Assembly (NCBI GenBank): GCA_900546285.1 | Contig: URCJ01000006.1 | Location: 1-52,160 of the forward strand | Direction: 5' to 3' | From: an uncultured Solobacterium sp. | Lineage (GTDB): Bacteria > Bacillota_I > Bacilli_A > Erysipelotrichales > Erysipelotrichaceae | Length of the DNA: 52,160 bases | Shown: piece by piece, positions 16,939-25,484 of the stretch | Numbering within the stretch: the first letter of the stretch is position 1 | Layout: each line of letters begins with the position of its first letter | Made by a program: the position numbers and the translations under genes | Notes under the pieces: model-generated | Database searches by the model: none | Seen by the model: the letters and a program-made list of their open reading frames with translations, nothing else | Told to the model about the DNA's origin: nothing

Positions 16939-17169
16939 ATGGAAAATGAAGTTATAGTATTTAAAAATGGAGAATTAGAATTAGAAGTAAATGTAAGTGA
17001 TGATAGGGAGAATATATGGTTATCTAAACAACAGATGGCAGAGCTTTTTCAAAGGGATAGAACGGTGATATCTAAGCATCTTAAGAATTTTTTTGATGAG
17101 GGCGAATTGTTGGAAAATAAAAACACGTTAATTTTGAGTATAGTTCAACTACCGAGGATTTCTCAGTAG
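16939..17169 (+). pseudogene. Truncated, frameshifted RhuM-family gene fragment
   Basis: From ATG 16939 the product has IWLSKQQMAELFQRDRTVIS and KHLKNFFDEGEL, the N-terminal DNA-binding-like part of RhuM/Fic-associated proteins, normally about 330 residues. After roughly 60 residues the homology leaves this frame; a neighbouring frame continues with STTEDFSVVQNKRA, which resembles the next family segment, so a frameshift lies near 17120. The sequence then runs into the terminator of the oppositely oriented MATE gene and nothing more of the gene remains. It is a decayed remnant of a horizontally spread gene. TATAAT at 16908 may be its old promoter. Confidence 0.65.
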
Positions 17170-17173
17170 TTCA

Positions 17174-17203
17174 AAATAAAAGAGCTATCAATTGACAGCT
17201 CCT
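17174..17203 (-). terminator. Intrinsic terminator of the MATE gene
   Basis: On the minus strand GGAGCTGTC and GATAGCTC form a hairpin followed by TTTTATTTT. The MATE stop codon lies in the loop region (17188-17190). Confidence 0.8.
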
Positions 17204-18531
17204 TGTAGGTTAGGTGTAATCATATATGATTTGCCGTGTTTCTTGTATAGATAAGTAGATACAAACATTGTAGTTAGTTCTGCAAGTGGCATTGTTAACC
17301 AAACACCAGTTACTTCCATGAATATAGGCAGTACTAGGATATAAATAACTACAAGTACTAATGATCTAAGTGTTGATACAATGGCTGATAATAGGCCGTT
17401 GCCTAGGGCTGTGAAGTAGCCTGAGATAAAGACGTTGAAGCCAATGAATAAGAATATTGGGTTAAATATCTTTAGGCCATACCATGTTATGTCAAATACA
17501 TGTCCGTTTTCTACGAAGATATGAATGATGTCTTTACCAAAGATGTATGAGATGGCGGTGATTATTATTGCGGTAATAATAATGCTCATGAAACTATATC
17601 TAGTTGTTTCGTTTATTTTGTCATAGTCTTTAGATCCAATGTTATAGCTAACGATTGGTGCTGCACCTACTGCGATTCCCATGTAGAAGGAAATAAAGAA
17701 GTAGTAGATGTTCATAATGATTGTTACAGCTGCCACGCCATCTTCTTGGAAATATTTAAAAATTATAATATTGAATAAGAATGTTGTGATGCCAGTTGAT
17801 AGTTCTGTTAACATTTCGCTACTTCCGTTTGTGCATGATTTAAGTAAAACATTCCAATCTATCTTGGGTTTAGTGAATTTAATGTTACTAAATTTAAGGA
17901 AATATACTAATCCTATAAGCATGCTTATTGAGATTGATGATAGGGTGCCAAAGGCTGCACCTATGGTTCCTAAATTGAATATGGCAACTAGTATATAATC
18001 GAATACCACATTTAATACAAGACCAATAGATGACATGATCATGCCAATGTCAGATCTTCCATCGGTTCTTACAAGATATTCAAAGAATAGTTTAAAGGAC
18101 ATAGGGATGCTTCCTAAGAAAATTACAAGGGCATATGGTAGTACGTGTTCTAATAGTTTTTCGCTACTTCCAAGGAAGATACAAATGGGTTTTAAGAATA
18201 CGACACCAAAGATGGTGAATAGTGTAGATAACAACAATAGTACGATGTTGATGAAGGCAAAGATTTCGTTGGCTTCTTGTTGCTTCTTTTGACCAAGTTT
18301 TTCACCTATAATAGCTCCAGATCCTGTTGCTAACATGACAGATGTTCCAAAGATTATACAGGTTATTGGGATTACGATGTTGATGCCAGCTAGAGCATCT
18401 GAGTTAACGTATTTAGATACAAAGAAACCATCGATGGCAGTATAGAATGATAAGAATATCATTGTTAGTACCGAGGGTACTAGGTATTTTAGAAATTGAG
18501 GGTAGCTCATTTTATTTTCAAAACAGTTCAT
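17188..18531 (-). CDS. MATE-family multidrug/metabolite exporter
   Basis: The protein is about 447 residues with twelve hydrophobic segments. The opening YPQFLKYLVPSVLTMIFLSF and the repeated halves, with IDGFFVSKYVNSDALAGI and GSGAIIGEKLGQKKQQEAN, are typical of the MATE family of cation-coupled exporters. The start is set at 18531, where CAGGAGAAAATA precedes the ATG; a longer frame to 18618 lacks support. It is a single-gene unit, transcribed away from nrdD with which it shares a 235-bp upstream region. The exported compound is unknown. Confidence 0.9.
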   Translation of the reverse strand: MNCFENKMSYPQFLKYLVPSVLTMIFLSFYTAIDGFFVSKYVNSDALAGINIVIPITCIIFGTSVMLATGSGAIIGEKLGQKKQQEANEIFAFINIVLLLLSTLFTIFGVVFLKPICIFLGSSEKLLEHVLPYALVIFLGSIPMSFKLFFEYLVRTDGRSDIGMIMSSIGLVLNVVFDYILVAIFNLGTIGAAFGTLSSISISMLIGLVYFLKFSNIKFTKPKIDWNVLLKSCTNGSSEMLTELSTGITTFLFNIIIFKYFQEDGVAAVTIIMNIYYFFISFYMGIAVGAAPIVSYNIGSKDYDKINETTRYSFMSIIITAIIITAISYIFGKDIIHIFVENGHVFDITWYGLKIFNPIFLFIGFNVFISGYFTALGNGLLSAIVSTLRSLVLVVIYILVLPIFMEVTGVWLTMPLAELTTMFVSTYLYKKHGKSYMITPNLQGAVN

Positions 18532-18715
18532 ATTTTCTCCTGATTTAACAATATCTAATACTAAACTATATAGTAAGTATATAGTCAAGAAGTTTTTTAA
18601 AAAATGTGTTGTCAACACCTAAAATGATGAAACTATATTTAATGAAAATCCTATTCATAATTTTGTTTACAATTTTGTAAGTTAGCCTATCCTTTTGTTG
18701 TTTCGGTCATTATAA

Positions 18716-18743
18716 TTGTAATGGTTGAACATTCAACTATAAT
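18716..18743 (+). promoter_or_regulatory. nrdD1 promoter with palindromic operator in the spacer
   Basis: TTGTAA (18716-18721) and TATAAT (18738-18743) are spaced by 16 bp, and the spacer is filled by the palindrome GTTGAACATTCAAC (18724-18737). The same palindrome with swapped centre (GTTGAATGTTCAAC) overlaps the promoter of the MarR-activase fusion at 25840-25853. A repressor bound here would block RNA polymerase directly. This is not the known NrdR box. Confidence 0.75.
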
Positions 18744-18766
18744 CTAAACCATAGGAGAAACTTATT

Positions 18767-21046
18767 ATGAATCAAATAAAAAAGCGTAAGGGCAATTTGG
18801 TAGCTTATGACCCTGAGAAGATAAGAGTAGCTATCACTAGTGCTAATCATGATATTAAGAAGAAGGCTTCTGATGCAGAAATTGAAGTAATCTTTGAGGC
18901 GGCTAAAAATGAGGTTGAGGAGCTTTTAACTAATCATAATGTTTCTGTAGAGGAGATTAACGATGTCGTTGAAAGAGCGATGATGAAATATGATTGTTAC
19001 GAGTTAGCTAAACAATTTATCGAATATCGTTATCGTCATAAATTAATTAGAGAATCAAATACAACTGATGAATCTATTTTTGAATTGATTAATGGTAAGT
19101 CAGAGTATTGGAATGAAGAGAATTCAAATAAGAATGCAAGACTTGTTACTACACAACGTGACTATATTGCGGGTATTGTGAATACAGATATTGCTAGAAG
19201 ATTTTTACTACCAAAGGATGTGGTTAAGGCTCATGATGAGGGTATCATCCATGAACATGATATGGATTATCTAGCGGATTTCGCAAGACATAATTGTGAA
19301 CTTATCAATCTTGAGGATATGCTTCAAAATGGTACTGTTTTAAATGGTGTAATGATTGAAAAGCCACATCGTTTTATTACAGCAAGTACTATTGCAACTC
19401 AAATCATGACTGCGGTTAGCGCTTCTAGTTATGGTGGTTTAACAGTTACTTTGACTCATTTAGCACCTTTTGTAAGATCTAGTTTCTATAGACATTACAA
19501 GTTCTTTGTAAAGGAAGTGCTTGAACAAGAATTGAATGCGTTGATTAACGAAGATACAAGAATGGATAGTGATGTTTATGCATCTATTCCTGCTGCCTTA
19601 GATTATGCGACTAAGCAAATTAAGAAGGAAGTTGAAGATGGTGTTCAAACTTTCAATTATCAAATTAATTCAATGTCTTCAACAAATGGTCAATCACCTT
19701 TCTGTTCAGTATTTATGTATCTAAATGAAACTGATGAATATAAAGATGAATTAGCTATGATTATCGAGGAATTTTTGAAACAAAGAATTCAAGGTTTAAA
19801 GAATGAAAAGGGTATTTATGTTACTCAAGCCTTCCCTAAATTGTTATATGTATTAGAAGAAGATAATATTACCGAAGGTTCTAGATATTGGTATTTAACA
19901 GAATTAAGTGCCAAGTGTTCTGCTAAGCGTTTAGTTCCAGACTATGTTTCTGAGAAGATGATGAAGAGTCTTAAGATTAATAAGTTTGGTGTTGGCGATT
20001 GTTATGGTCCTATGGGTTGTAGATCTTTCTTAACTCCAGATAGAATTGAGGGTAATCCTGCAAATGCCTTAAATTATGATCCAAATAAGGGTAAGTATTG
20101 GGGTAGATTCAATATGGGTGTATGTACAGTGAATCTATTTGATGCGGCTTTAAGTTCTAATCGTAATGAGGGTGAGTTTTGGAAACTATTGGATGATAGA
20201 TGTGAATTATGTCATACAGGTTTGAAGGTTAGAATTAATAGATTGGCTAGTGCTACAAGCGATGTGGCTCCAATTTTGTGGCAACATGGTGCTTTGGCAA
20301 GACTACAACCCCATGAGAAGTTAGAAAAGTTAGTATATGGTGGTTATTCTACTGCTTCACTTGGTTATGCAGCTTTATATGAGTGCGTTAAGTATATGAC
20401 AGGCTTGAATCTTACTGATAAAGAGGGTGAGGCTTTCGGTATGCGTGTCATGAATTTCTTGAATGATAAGTGTGCTAAGTGGAAGAAGGAAGAGAATATT
20501 GATTATTCTGTTTATGGTACGCCTCTTGAGACTACTACTTATAAGTTTGCGAAGATGGCTAAGAAGAAGTTTGGCGATGATGTGTTTGTAAAACTTGATG
20601 GTCATGATAGAGATTATGTGACTAATTCAAGTCATACTCCTGTTTTCCAAAATATTGATGCGTTTGATAAGTTGGATATTGATGGTAAGTTCCAAGAATT
20701 ATCTCCAGGTGGTAATGTAATTTATATTGAGACACCTAATCTTCAAAATAATATCGAGGCAATCTTAGAAGTAATCAAATATATGTATGATCATACTATG
20801 TATGGTGAATTAAATACTAAGTCTGATTATTGTATGAATTGTGGCTATGATGGTGAGATTATGGTTGTTGAGGATGAAAAGACTCATAAGTTAGTTTGGG
20901 AATGTCCAAATTGTAAGAACCGTGATCAAAACAAGATGCAGGTAACAAGACGTACTTGTGGTTATCTAGGTTCTCATTATTGGAATCAAGGTAGAACTGA
21001 TGAGATTAGATCTAGGGTACTACATTTAGATAATGTATGTGAATAA
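18767..21046 (+). CDS. nrdD: Anaerobic (class III) ribonucleoside-triphosphate reductase, NrdD1 type
   Basis: The enzyme makes dNTPs from NTPs without oxygen using a glycyl radical. Residues 1-95 are an ATP-cone (allosteric activity domain, KRKGNLVAYDPEKI). The catalytic barrel includes ARHNCELINLEDML (radical Cys), and GPMGCRSFLTP (second active-site Cys). A zinc site, CGYDG... CPNCKN, precedes the glycyl loop RRTCGYLGS with Gly 732. 759 residues is normal. A stand-alone activase gene follows at 21307. The Cys pair and lack of a redoxin domain fit the formate-using NrdD1 group, in contrast to the second copy at 27020. The promoter carries a MarR-like palindrome. Confidence 0.95.
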   Translation: MNQIKKRKGNLVAYDPEKIRVAITSANHDIKKKASDAEIEVIFEAAKNEVEELLTNHNVSVEEINDVVERAMMKYDCYELAKQFIEYRYRHKLIRESNTTDESIFELINGKSEYWNEENSNKNARLVTTQRDYIAGIVNTDIARRFLLPKDVVKAHDEGIIHEHDMDYLADFARHNCELINLEDMLQNGTVLNGVMIEKPHRFITASTIATQIMTAVSASSYGGLTVTLTHLAPFVRSSFYRHYKFFVKEVLEQELNALINEDTRMDSDVYASIPAALDYATKQIKKEVEDGVQTFNYQINSMSSTNGQSPFCSVFMYLNETDEYKDELAMIIEEFLKQRIQGLKNEKGIYVTQAFPKLLYVLEEDNITEGSRYWYLTELSAKCSAKRLVPDYVSEKMMKSLKINKFGVGDCYGPMGCRSFLTPDRIEGNPANALNYDPNKGKYWGRFNMGVCTVNLFDAALSSNRNEGEFWKLLDDRCELCHTGLKVRINRLASATSDVAPILWQHGALARLQPHEKLEKLVYGGYSTASLGYAALYECVKYMTGLNLTDKEGEAFGMRVMNFLNDKCAKWKKEENIDYSVYGTPLETTTYKFAKMAKKKFGDDVFVKLDGHDRDYVTNSSHTPVFQNIDAFDKLDIDGKFQELSPGGNVIYIETPNLQNNIEAILEVIKYMYDHTMYGELNTKSDYCMNCGYDGEIMVVEDEKTHKLVWECPNCKNRDQNKMQVTRRTCGYLGSHYWNQGRTDEIRSRVLHLDNVCE

Positions 21047-21053
21047 TGTTGAA

Positions 21054-21082
21054 AGTCGCTGGCTATGCTGGTGATTTTTTCT
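21054..21082 (+). terminator. Probable terminator after nrdD1
   Basis: TCGCTGGC (21056-21063) can pair with GCTGGTGA (21067-21074) using three G-U pairs, followed by TTTTTTC. It is weaker than the other terminators in the window. If used, nrdG would need its own promoter, and one is visible at 21295. Confidence 0.5.
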
Positions 21083-21088
21083 TATTGT

Positions 21089-21123
21089 CTTTATACCCCA
21101 TAAATTCTATATGGGGTATAAAG
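21089..21123 (+). repeat. Perfect 14-bp inverted repeat between nrdD1 and nrdG
   Basis: CTTTATACCCCATA (21089-21102) and its exact reverse complement TATGGGGTATAAAG (21110-21123) are separated by 7 bases. It has no T-tract on either strand, so it is not a standard terminator. The rest of 21124-21294 shows no gene. Confidence 0.75.
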
Positions 21124-21294
21124 GGTATAACAACTAAAGACTGTACCGAATAGTGGAAACTGATTTGTATAAATATCAGGTAAATTAATGGTACCTCTTT
21201 ATAATTATTAAGTGTGCTCCCAATAAAACTATATACTTTTTGGTGCAATAAGATAGATCGGAAGTAATTTTTATTAAAAAGAATAATATTGGTC

Positions 21295-21300
21295 TAAAAT
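21295..21300 (+). promoter_or_regulatory. -10 element; predicted leaderless start of nrdG
   Basis: TAAAAT ends 6 bases before the ATG at 21307 and there is no Shine-Dalgarno sequence. Confidence 0.5.
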
Positions 21301-21306
21301 GGATAT

Positions 21307-21798
21307 ATGAGATATGCACAAATAAGAAAAAAAGATATTGCGAATGGACCTGGCATTCGTGTGAGTATATTTGTACAAGGATGCCATTTTCATTGTAAGA
21401 ATTGTTTTAATAGTGATACTTGGGATTTTAATGGTGGCCAAGAATTTAAACAAGAAGATTTAGATAGATTATTAGAATATGGCGAAGATGTCCATGTCTG
21501 CGGTTTATCTGTTTTGGGTGGTGAACCATTGAATGAGAGTAATGTTGATGGTGTTGTAGAGATTTGTAAGGCTTTTAGAGAAAAGTTTCCAGATAAGTCT
21601 ATATGGCTTTGGAGTGGCTATACTTATGAAAACCTTAATGATAACCAACGAAGAGTACTAGATTATTTAGATGTCTTGGTTGATGGTCAATTTGTTGATG
21701 AATTAAAGGACTTTAGATTAAAGTATCGTGGTTCTAGTAATCAAAGAGTAATTGATGTTAAGAAAAGTAGTGTGAATAATATAGTTTCAATGATATAA
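21307..21798 (+). CDS. nrdG: Anaerobic ribonucleotide reductase-activating protein (radical SAM)
   Basis: The 163-residue protein has the radical-SAM cluster motif GCHFHCKNCFN (Cys 26, 30, 33), preceded by DIANGPGIRVSIFVQ and followed by LSVLGGEPL and WLWSGYTYE, all NrdG features. It uses SAM and a 4Fe-4S cluster to make the glycyl radical on NrdD. It lies 260 bp downstream of nrdD1, which it most likely serves; the second reductase has its own activase. The gap contains a terminator-like hairpin and a strong inverted repeat, so expression may be separately adjusted. Confidence 0.93.
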   Translation: MRYAQIRKKDIANGPGIRVSIFVQGCHFHCKNCFNSDTWDFNGGQEFKQEDLDRLLEYGEDVHVCGLSVLGGEPLNESNVDGVVEICKAFREKFPDKSIWLWSGYTYENLNDNQRRVLDYLDVLVDGQFVDELKDFRLKYRGSSNQRVIDVKKSSVNNIVSMI

Positions 21799-21800
21799 CC

Positions 21801-21882
21801 CTTCAATAATGGAACTTTTGAAGCAAAATTACCCTTCAAAAGTGGAACATTTTGCGTTTAGAAGGTCTTCAATAATGGAACA
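21801..21882 (+). repeat. Three direct repeats at 33-bp period, IS21-like end remnant
   Basis: CTTCAATAATGGAAC occurs at 21801-21815 and 21867-21881, and CTTCAAAAGTGGAAC at 21834-21848: starts are exactly 33 bp apart. The CTTTTGAAG at 21815-21823 is also inverted against CTTCAAAAG in repeat 2. Multiple internal repeats near a CA end (GGAACA at 21877-21882) are typical of IS21-family element termini. No transposase gene is present, so this would be a solo end. The rest of the gap to 21983 holds no gene that I can see. Confidence 0.5.
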
Positions 21883-21983
21883 TACACAATTATGTATGTG
21901 TTAAAAGCTAGTAAAATAGGACTAAAAATGAATTTTATGAATTGTTAGAGTTTTGTTGGCTCTAATGAGGTTTAAAAGTGTGT

Positions 21984-21989
21984 TAGAAT
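21984..21989 (+). promoter_or_regulatory. Extended -10 element; predicted leaderless start of the first U32 gene
   Basis: TGT-TAGAAT ends 6 bases before ATG 21996; no ribosome-binding site is present. Confidence 0.5.
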
Positions 21990-21995
21990 TGTGCT

Positions 21996-22883
21996 ATGGA
22001 GACTCTTGTTACATTATCAAAAATAGATAGATTAGATAGATACACCAAGAATGACGTTGATGGTCTTTTATTTGGTGGTCCTTTAAGCTTGCGTTTTAAT
22101 TATTCTTTAAGCGAAATTAATACAATCAATGAGTATTGTCTTAAAGAAGGCTTAAAGAGATATATTGCGCTTGATGCCTTTATCAGTGAAAATGATAAGG
22201 CTGTAGTGAATGATTATTTTAGTTTTTTAAAGAATTTGGATGTTGATGGTATATATTTTACTGACTTAGGCATCATTAATGTTGCCAGTTCTTTTAAAAT
22301 GGGAGACAAATTAATCTATGACCCAGATACTTTATTAACTAATAGTTTGGATATTAACTTCTTCTTACGCCAGGGTATTGGTACTGTTTTGGCTAGGGAA
22401 TTGAGTTTAGATGAGGTTAAAAGGATCTTAACAAATAATCATGGTAGATGTGATATGCAAGTGTTTGGTCATCTTAAGATGTCTTATTCTAAGCGTCATT
22501 TTATGACTAATTACTTTAATTATTTAGGAGTAGAAAAAGATATATTAGGAAAGCGTAATATTACATTAGTTGAAGAGAATCGTAATTATCGTTTGCCTAT
22601 TTTAGAGGATGAATACGGTACTCGTATTTATTCTGATTATATCTTTTTGATGTATAAAGAATTTGTAGATTTAAAACCTTTATTAAAAAGAGCTATTATC
22701 GATGATACTTTTATTGAAGATACTAATTTAATTTTTGCGATTTTAAGAGACGTAAAAAGAGTTAGTAATGTGAATGCAGTATTTTTAGAAGAGAATATTT
22801 TAAGTAAATACGATAATTATCAATTTTTTAATGGATACTTATCAAATAAAACAAGTAAGGTAAAGGAGGATGACAATGAATAA
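21996..22883 (+). CDS. U32-family protein, TrhP1 (YrrN)-like tRNA hydroxylation factor
   Basis: The 295-residue protein lacks the cysteine-rich signature of full U32 members but has the TIM-barrel-like pattern DGLLFGGPLSLRFN, LDVDGIYFTDLGI and RQGIGTVLARELSLDEV. It is paired with a full-length U32 gene 8 bp overlapping downstream, the same arrangement as yrrN-yrrO of Bacillus subtilis, where the pair is needed for 5-hydroxylation of wobble uridine in tRNA. The older 'peptidase' label for the family is probably wrong for this branch. The function is inferred from this gene pairing. Confidence 0.75.
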   Translation: METLVTLSKIDRLDRYTKNDVDGLLFGGPLSLRFNYSLSEINTINEYCLKEGLKRYIALDAFISENDKAVVNDYFSFLKNLDVDGIYFTDLGIINVASSFKMGDKLIYDPDTLLTNSLDINFFLRQGIGTVLARELSLDEVKRILTNNHGRCDMQVFGHLKMSYSKRHFMTNYFNYLGVEKDILGKRNITLVEENRNYRLPILEDEYGTRIYSDYIFLMYKEFVDLKPLLKRAIIDDTFIEDTNLIFAILRDVKRVSNVNAVFLEENILSKYDNYQFFNGYLSNKTSKVKEDDNE

Positions 22884-24087
22884 AATTGAATTATTGGCTC
22901 CTGCTAAGGACTTGTTTAAGGCTAAGATAGCAGTTGACTATGGTGCTGATGCCATTTATTTAGGTGGTAAATGTTTTTCTTTGCGTTCTCGCGCTTCTAA
23001 TTTTGAAAATGAGGATATTAAAGAAATTGTAGAATATGCCCATAGTAAGGGTGTAAAAGTATATATTACTGTTAATATCGTTTTCCATGATGATGATTTT
23101 GTGGGAATTAAAGAATATTTAGCTTATTTAGATGAAATTGGTGTTGATGCGATTATTGTGTCTTCTTTGTTTATTGTGAATTATGTTAAGAAACATCATC
23201 CAAGAATGGAAGCACATATTTCAACTCAAATGTCTTCAATTAATAGTGATGCGGTAAGCGTTTTGAAGATGTATGGGGCAGATCGCGTGGTACTTGGCAG
23301 AGAAGTTTCAATGGATGAAATCAAACTTATCAGTTCTGTTTCTTCTTTACCACTTGAAGTGTTTATTCATGGTGGTATGTGCTCAAATTATTCAGGTCGT
23401 TGTGTTTTGAGCAATCGTATGACTAATAGAGATGCGAATAGAGGCGGTTGTGCTCATAGTTGTCGTTGGAAATATCATGTTTATGAAGGTGATACTTTAA
23501 TTAGTGATCCAGAATGTCCTTTGTCTATGTCTTCTAAAGATTTAAGGGCAGCTGACTATGTTGAAGAGATGATTAAGTGTGGTGTGGCGTCTTTAAAGAT
23601 TGAAGGACGCATGAAATCTGAGTATTATATTGCCCAGGTAGTAAAGACTTATCGTATGCTTATAGATGAAGTATATGAAAAGGGTCATTTAGAAGAGGAT
23701 AGACTTGCCTACTACAATAATGAATTGACTAAGGCAGAGAATCGTTTGAGTGATTCGGGTTTCTTGAGTGGTAAATGTGATGATTCTAAACACTTATATG
23801 GTGTCAATGGCAGTGGGGTTACCCATGATTATGTAGGTCTTGTGAAGGCTTATGACAAGAACCGCTCCTTGGCTTTAGTTGAAGTTAAGAATATGTTTGA
23901 TATAAATGATACTTTGGAAGTCTTTGGTCCAAGTGTTAATAATGAAAGATTTAAGAATACAGTGATGTTTGATGATGAGTGGAATTTCTTAAATGAAGCT
24001 CATAAGCCATGTCAACTTGTGGTTATTCGTATGCCTTTTGAGGTTAGTAAGAATGATATGATTAGAAAGGTCAATGATGATTGTTGA
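22876..24087 (+). CDS. U32-family protein, TrhP2 (YrrO)-like tRNA hydroxylation enzyme
   Basis: KIELLAPAKDLFKAKIAVDY at the start and FIHGGMCSNYSGRCVLSN with NRDANRGGCAHSCRWKY are the U32 signature; the cysteines (MC, RC, GC, SC) are those that bind a 4Fe-4S cluster in the family. Members of the YrrO branch add a hydroxyl to tRNA uridine 34, using prephenate-derived oxygen. The start at 22876 is preceded by AAAGGAGG at the right distance; the ATG at 22870 falls too close. The overlapped partner lies upstream and SpoU methyltransferases follow, so this is an RNA-modification operon. Confidence 0.88.
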   Translation: MNKIELLAPAKDLFKAKIAVDYGADAIYLGGKCFSLRSRASNFENEDIKEIVEYAHSKGVKVYITVNIVFHDDDFVGIKEYLAYLDEIGVDAIIVSSLFIVNYVKKHHPRMEAHISTQMSSINSDAVSVLKMYGADRVVLGREVSMDEIKLISSVSSLPLEVFIHGGMCSNYSGRCVLSNRMTNRDANRGGCAHSCRWKYHVYEGDTLISDPECPLSMSSKDLRAADYVEEMIKCGVASLKIEGRMKSEYYIAQVVKTYRMLIDEVYEKGHLEEDRLAYYNNELTKAENRLSDSGFLSGKCDDSKHLYGVNGSGVTHDYVGLVKAYDKNRSLALVEVKNMFDINDTLEVFGPSVNNERFKNTVMFDDEWNFLNEAHKPCQLVVIRMPFEVSKNDMIRKVNDDC

Positions 24088-24778
24088 GGGGGCTATCGCT
24101 GTTAAGACTTGTATCCAAGGTGGAAAGCGCACTGTTTATAGGGTATATATAGACAAGGCCAAGAGAACTAAGGATTTTAATTATATTAGAAGATTGTGTG
24201 AATCTAAGGATATTAGTGTTCATGAATTAGAACGTTCTTCTTTCGATAAATTTGAAGTAGGTAAGACCTTTGGTGGTATTGTAGCTGAAGTAAGTGATAG
24301 AAGAAGTGATGAACTAGGCGATGGTGATGCCTTCTATATTGATGGTATTGAAGATCCTTTTAACATTGGATATATGTTAAGAACCATCTATGCCTTGGGC
24401 GTTTCTAATGTAATTTTAAAGGCTAGGGATTATTCTAAGTTAGATGCTCAAATCATTAAATCTAGTGCTGGTGCTTATGAACTATTAAATATTAGGTATG
24501 TAGATGATGAGTATGCATATCTTAAGTCTTTAAAGAAGAATTATCATCTTTATTCTTTATATAGGGGTGATGATTCTAAGAATATCTTTAAAGTTAGATT
24601 TGATTTTAAATGTTTATTCTTAATCGGTGGTGAAAAAAGAGGTATCTCATCTAAGTTATTATCTTTAGTGGATACTGGTTTATATATTCCTTATGGGAAT
24701 GATTTTAGAAATAGTTTGAATGCAGCTAGTGCTGTTAGTGTTGTCTCAACACTTTTATATGGACAAAGAAATGATTGA
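24074..24778 (+). CDS. SpoU/TrmH-family RNA methyltransferase, copy 1
   Basis: SPOUT motifs are visible: DGIEDPFNIGYMLRTIYALG (motif 1 with N-x4-R), FLIGGEKRGIS (motif 2) and IPYGNDFRNSLNAASAVSVV (motif 3, the N-S-L-N-A knot). The N-terminal 75 residues form a small RNA-binding extension. The product should 2'-O-methylate rRNA or tRNA in a SAM-dependent way. ATG 24074 and 24077 are both possible starts; GAAAGG (24065-24070) is best spaced for the second. It overlaps the U32 gene by 14 bp. Confidence 0.85.
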   Translation: MMIVEGAIAVKTCIQGGKRTVYRVYIDKAKRTKDFNYIRRLCESKDISVHELERSSFDKFEVGKTFGGIVAEVSDRRSDELGDGDAFYIDGIEDPFNIGYMLRTIYALGVSNVILKARDYSKLDAQIIKSSAGAYELLNIRYVDDEYAYLKSLKKNYHLYSLYRGDDSKNIFKVRFDFKCLFLIGGEKRGISSKLLSLVDTGLYIPYGNDFRNSLNAASAVSVVSTLLYGQRND

Positions 24779-25484
24779 ATCGTTAGAAAATAAAAAGGTA
24801 AAAGATTGGACGCGTCTTCATTTAAAGAAGTATCGTGATCATAATTATTTAATTCTTGATAAAGAAGTTCTTTTGGAGGCTTATAAACAAGGATATTTAG
24901 ATACTTTGATTTATTGTGGTCAAAGGCCTTTTGACTTTGATAAGGCTTATGAGGTATCTAGAGTTGTTTTAAATAAGATTTCTAAAAGAGATGACCTTGA
25001 CTATATTGGAGTTGGCAAGGAAATAGAGGAAAAAAGAGCATATTGTTCAAGAATAATGATGTTGGATGAACTTTCTGATCCTTTAAATATTGGTAGAATC
25101 ATGGAGTGTGCATATTTATTTGGTTTTGATACTATTCTTTTAAGTGAAAATTGTGCTGATATTTATCATCCTAAGTGTTTAAGTGCTTCTAAGGGTGCTA
25201 TTTATCATTTAAATATCTTTAGAGGGAATTTAGTTGAACAAATAAAGGATTTAAAAGAAAAGGGCTATATTATTTATGCCACTGGTTTAAAAGAAAATAG
25301 TTTGTTTCTTGATGAAGTAAACAAAAGCCCTAAGATGGCTTTCGTGCTTGGCAATGAAGGATCTGGTGTATCAAAGGAAGTCTTTATAAGCGTCGATGAG
25401 ACTGTTAAGATTCAGATGCATAATATCGATTCTTTAAATGTTGCCATGGCTGGTTCTATTATCATGTATCGTTTTTTAGTATAG
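24771..25484 (+). CDS. SpoU/TrmH-family RNA methyltransferase, copy 2
   Basis: A second SPOUT protein: LDELSDPLNIGRIMECAYLFG (motif 1), FVLGNEGSGVS (motif 2) and IQMHNIDSLNVAMAGSIIMY (motif 3). Its N-terminal domain (VKDWTRLHLKKYRDHNYL) is the L30e-like substrate-binding domain of 23S rRNA-type TrmH enzymes. ATG 24771 overlaps the copy 1 stop by 8 bp and is chosen over 24759 and 24720. Its 3' end meets the acylphosphatase gene tail to tail with a 9-bp overlap. The two neighbouring paralogs probably modify different nucleotides. Confidence 0.85.
   Translation: MIESLENKKVKDWTRLHLKKYRDHNYLILDKEVLLEAYKQGYLDTLIYCGQRPFDFDKAYEVSRVVLNKISKRDDLDYIGVGKEIEEKRAYCSRIMMLDELSDPLNIGRIMECAYLFGFDTILLSENCADIYHPKCLSASKGAIYHLNIFRGNLVEQIKDLKEKGYIIYATGLKENSLFLDEVNKSPKMAFVLGNEGSGVSKEVFISVDETVKIQMHNIDSLNVAMAGSIIMYRFLV

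Noticed and set aside
20375..20605. Minus-strand open frame inside nrdD1
   Set aside because: Antisense to a well-conserved glycyl-radical enzyme region; no independent signal.
21063..21248. 61-aa minus-strand open frame between nrdD1 and nrdG
   Set aside because: It crosses the terminator and the perfect inverted repeat, has no ribosome site and no recognisable motif.
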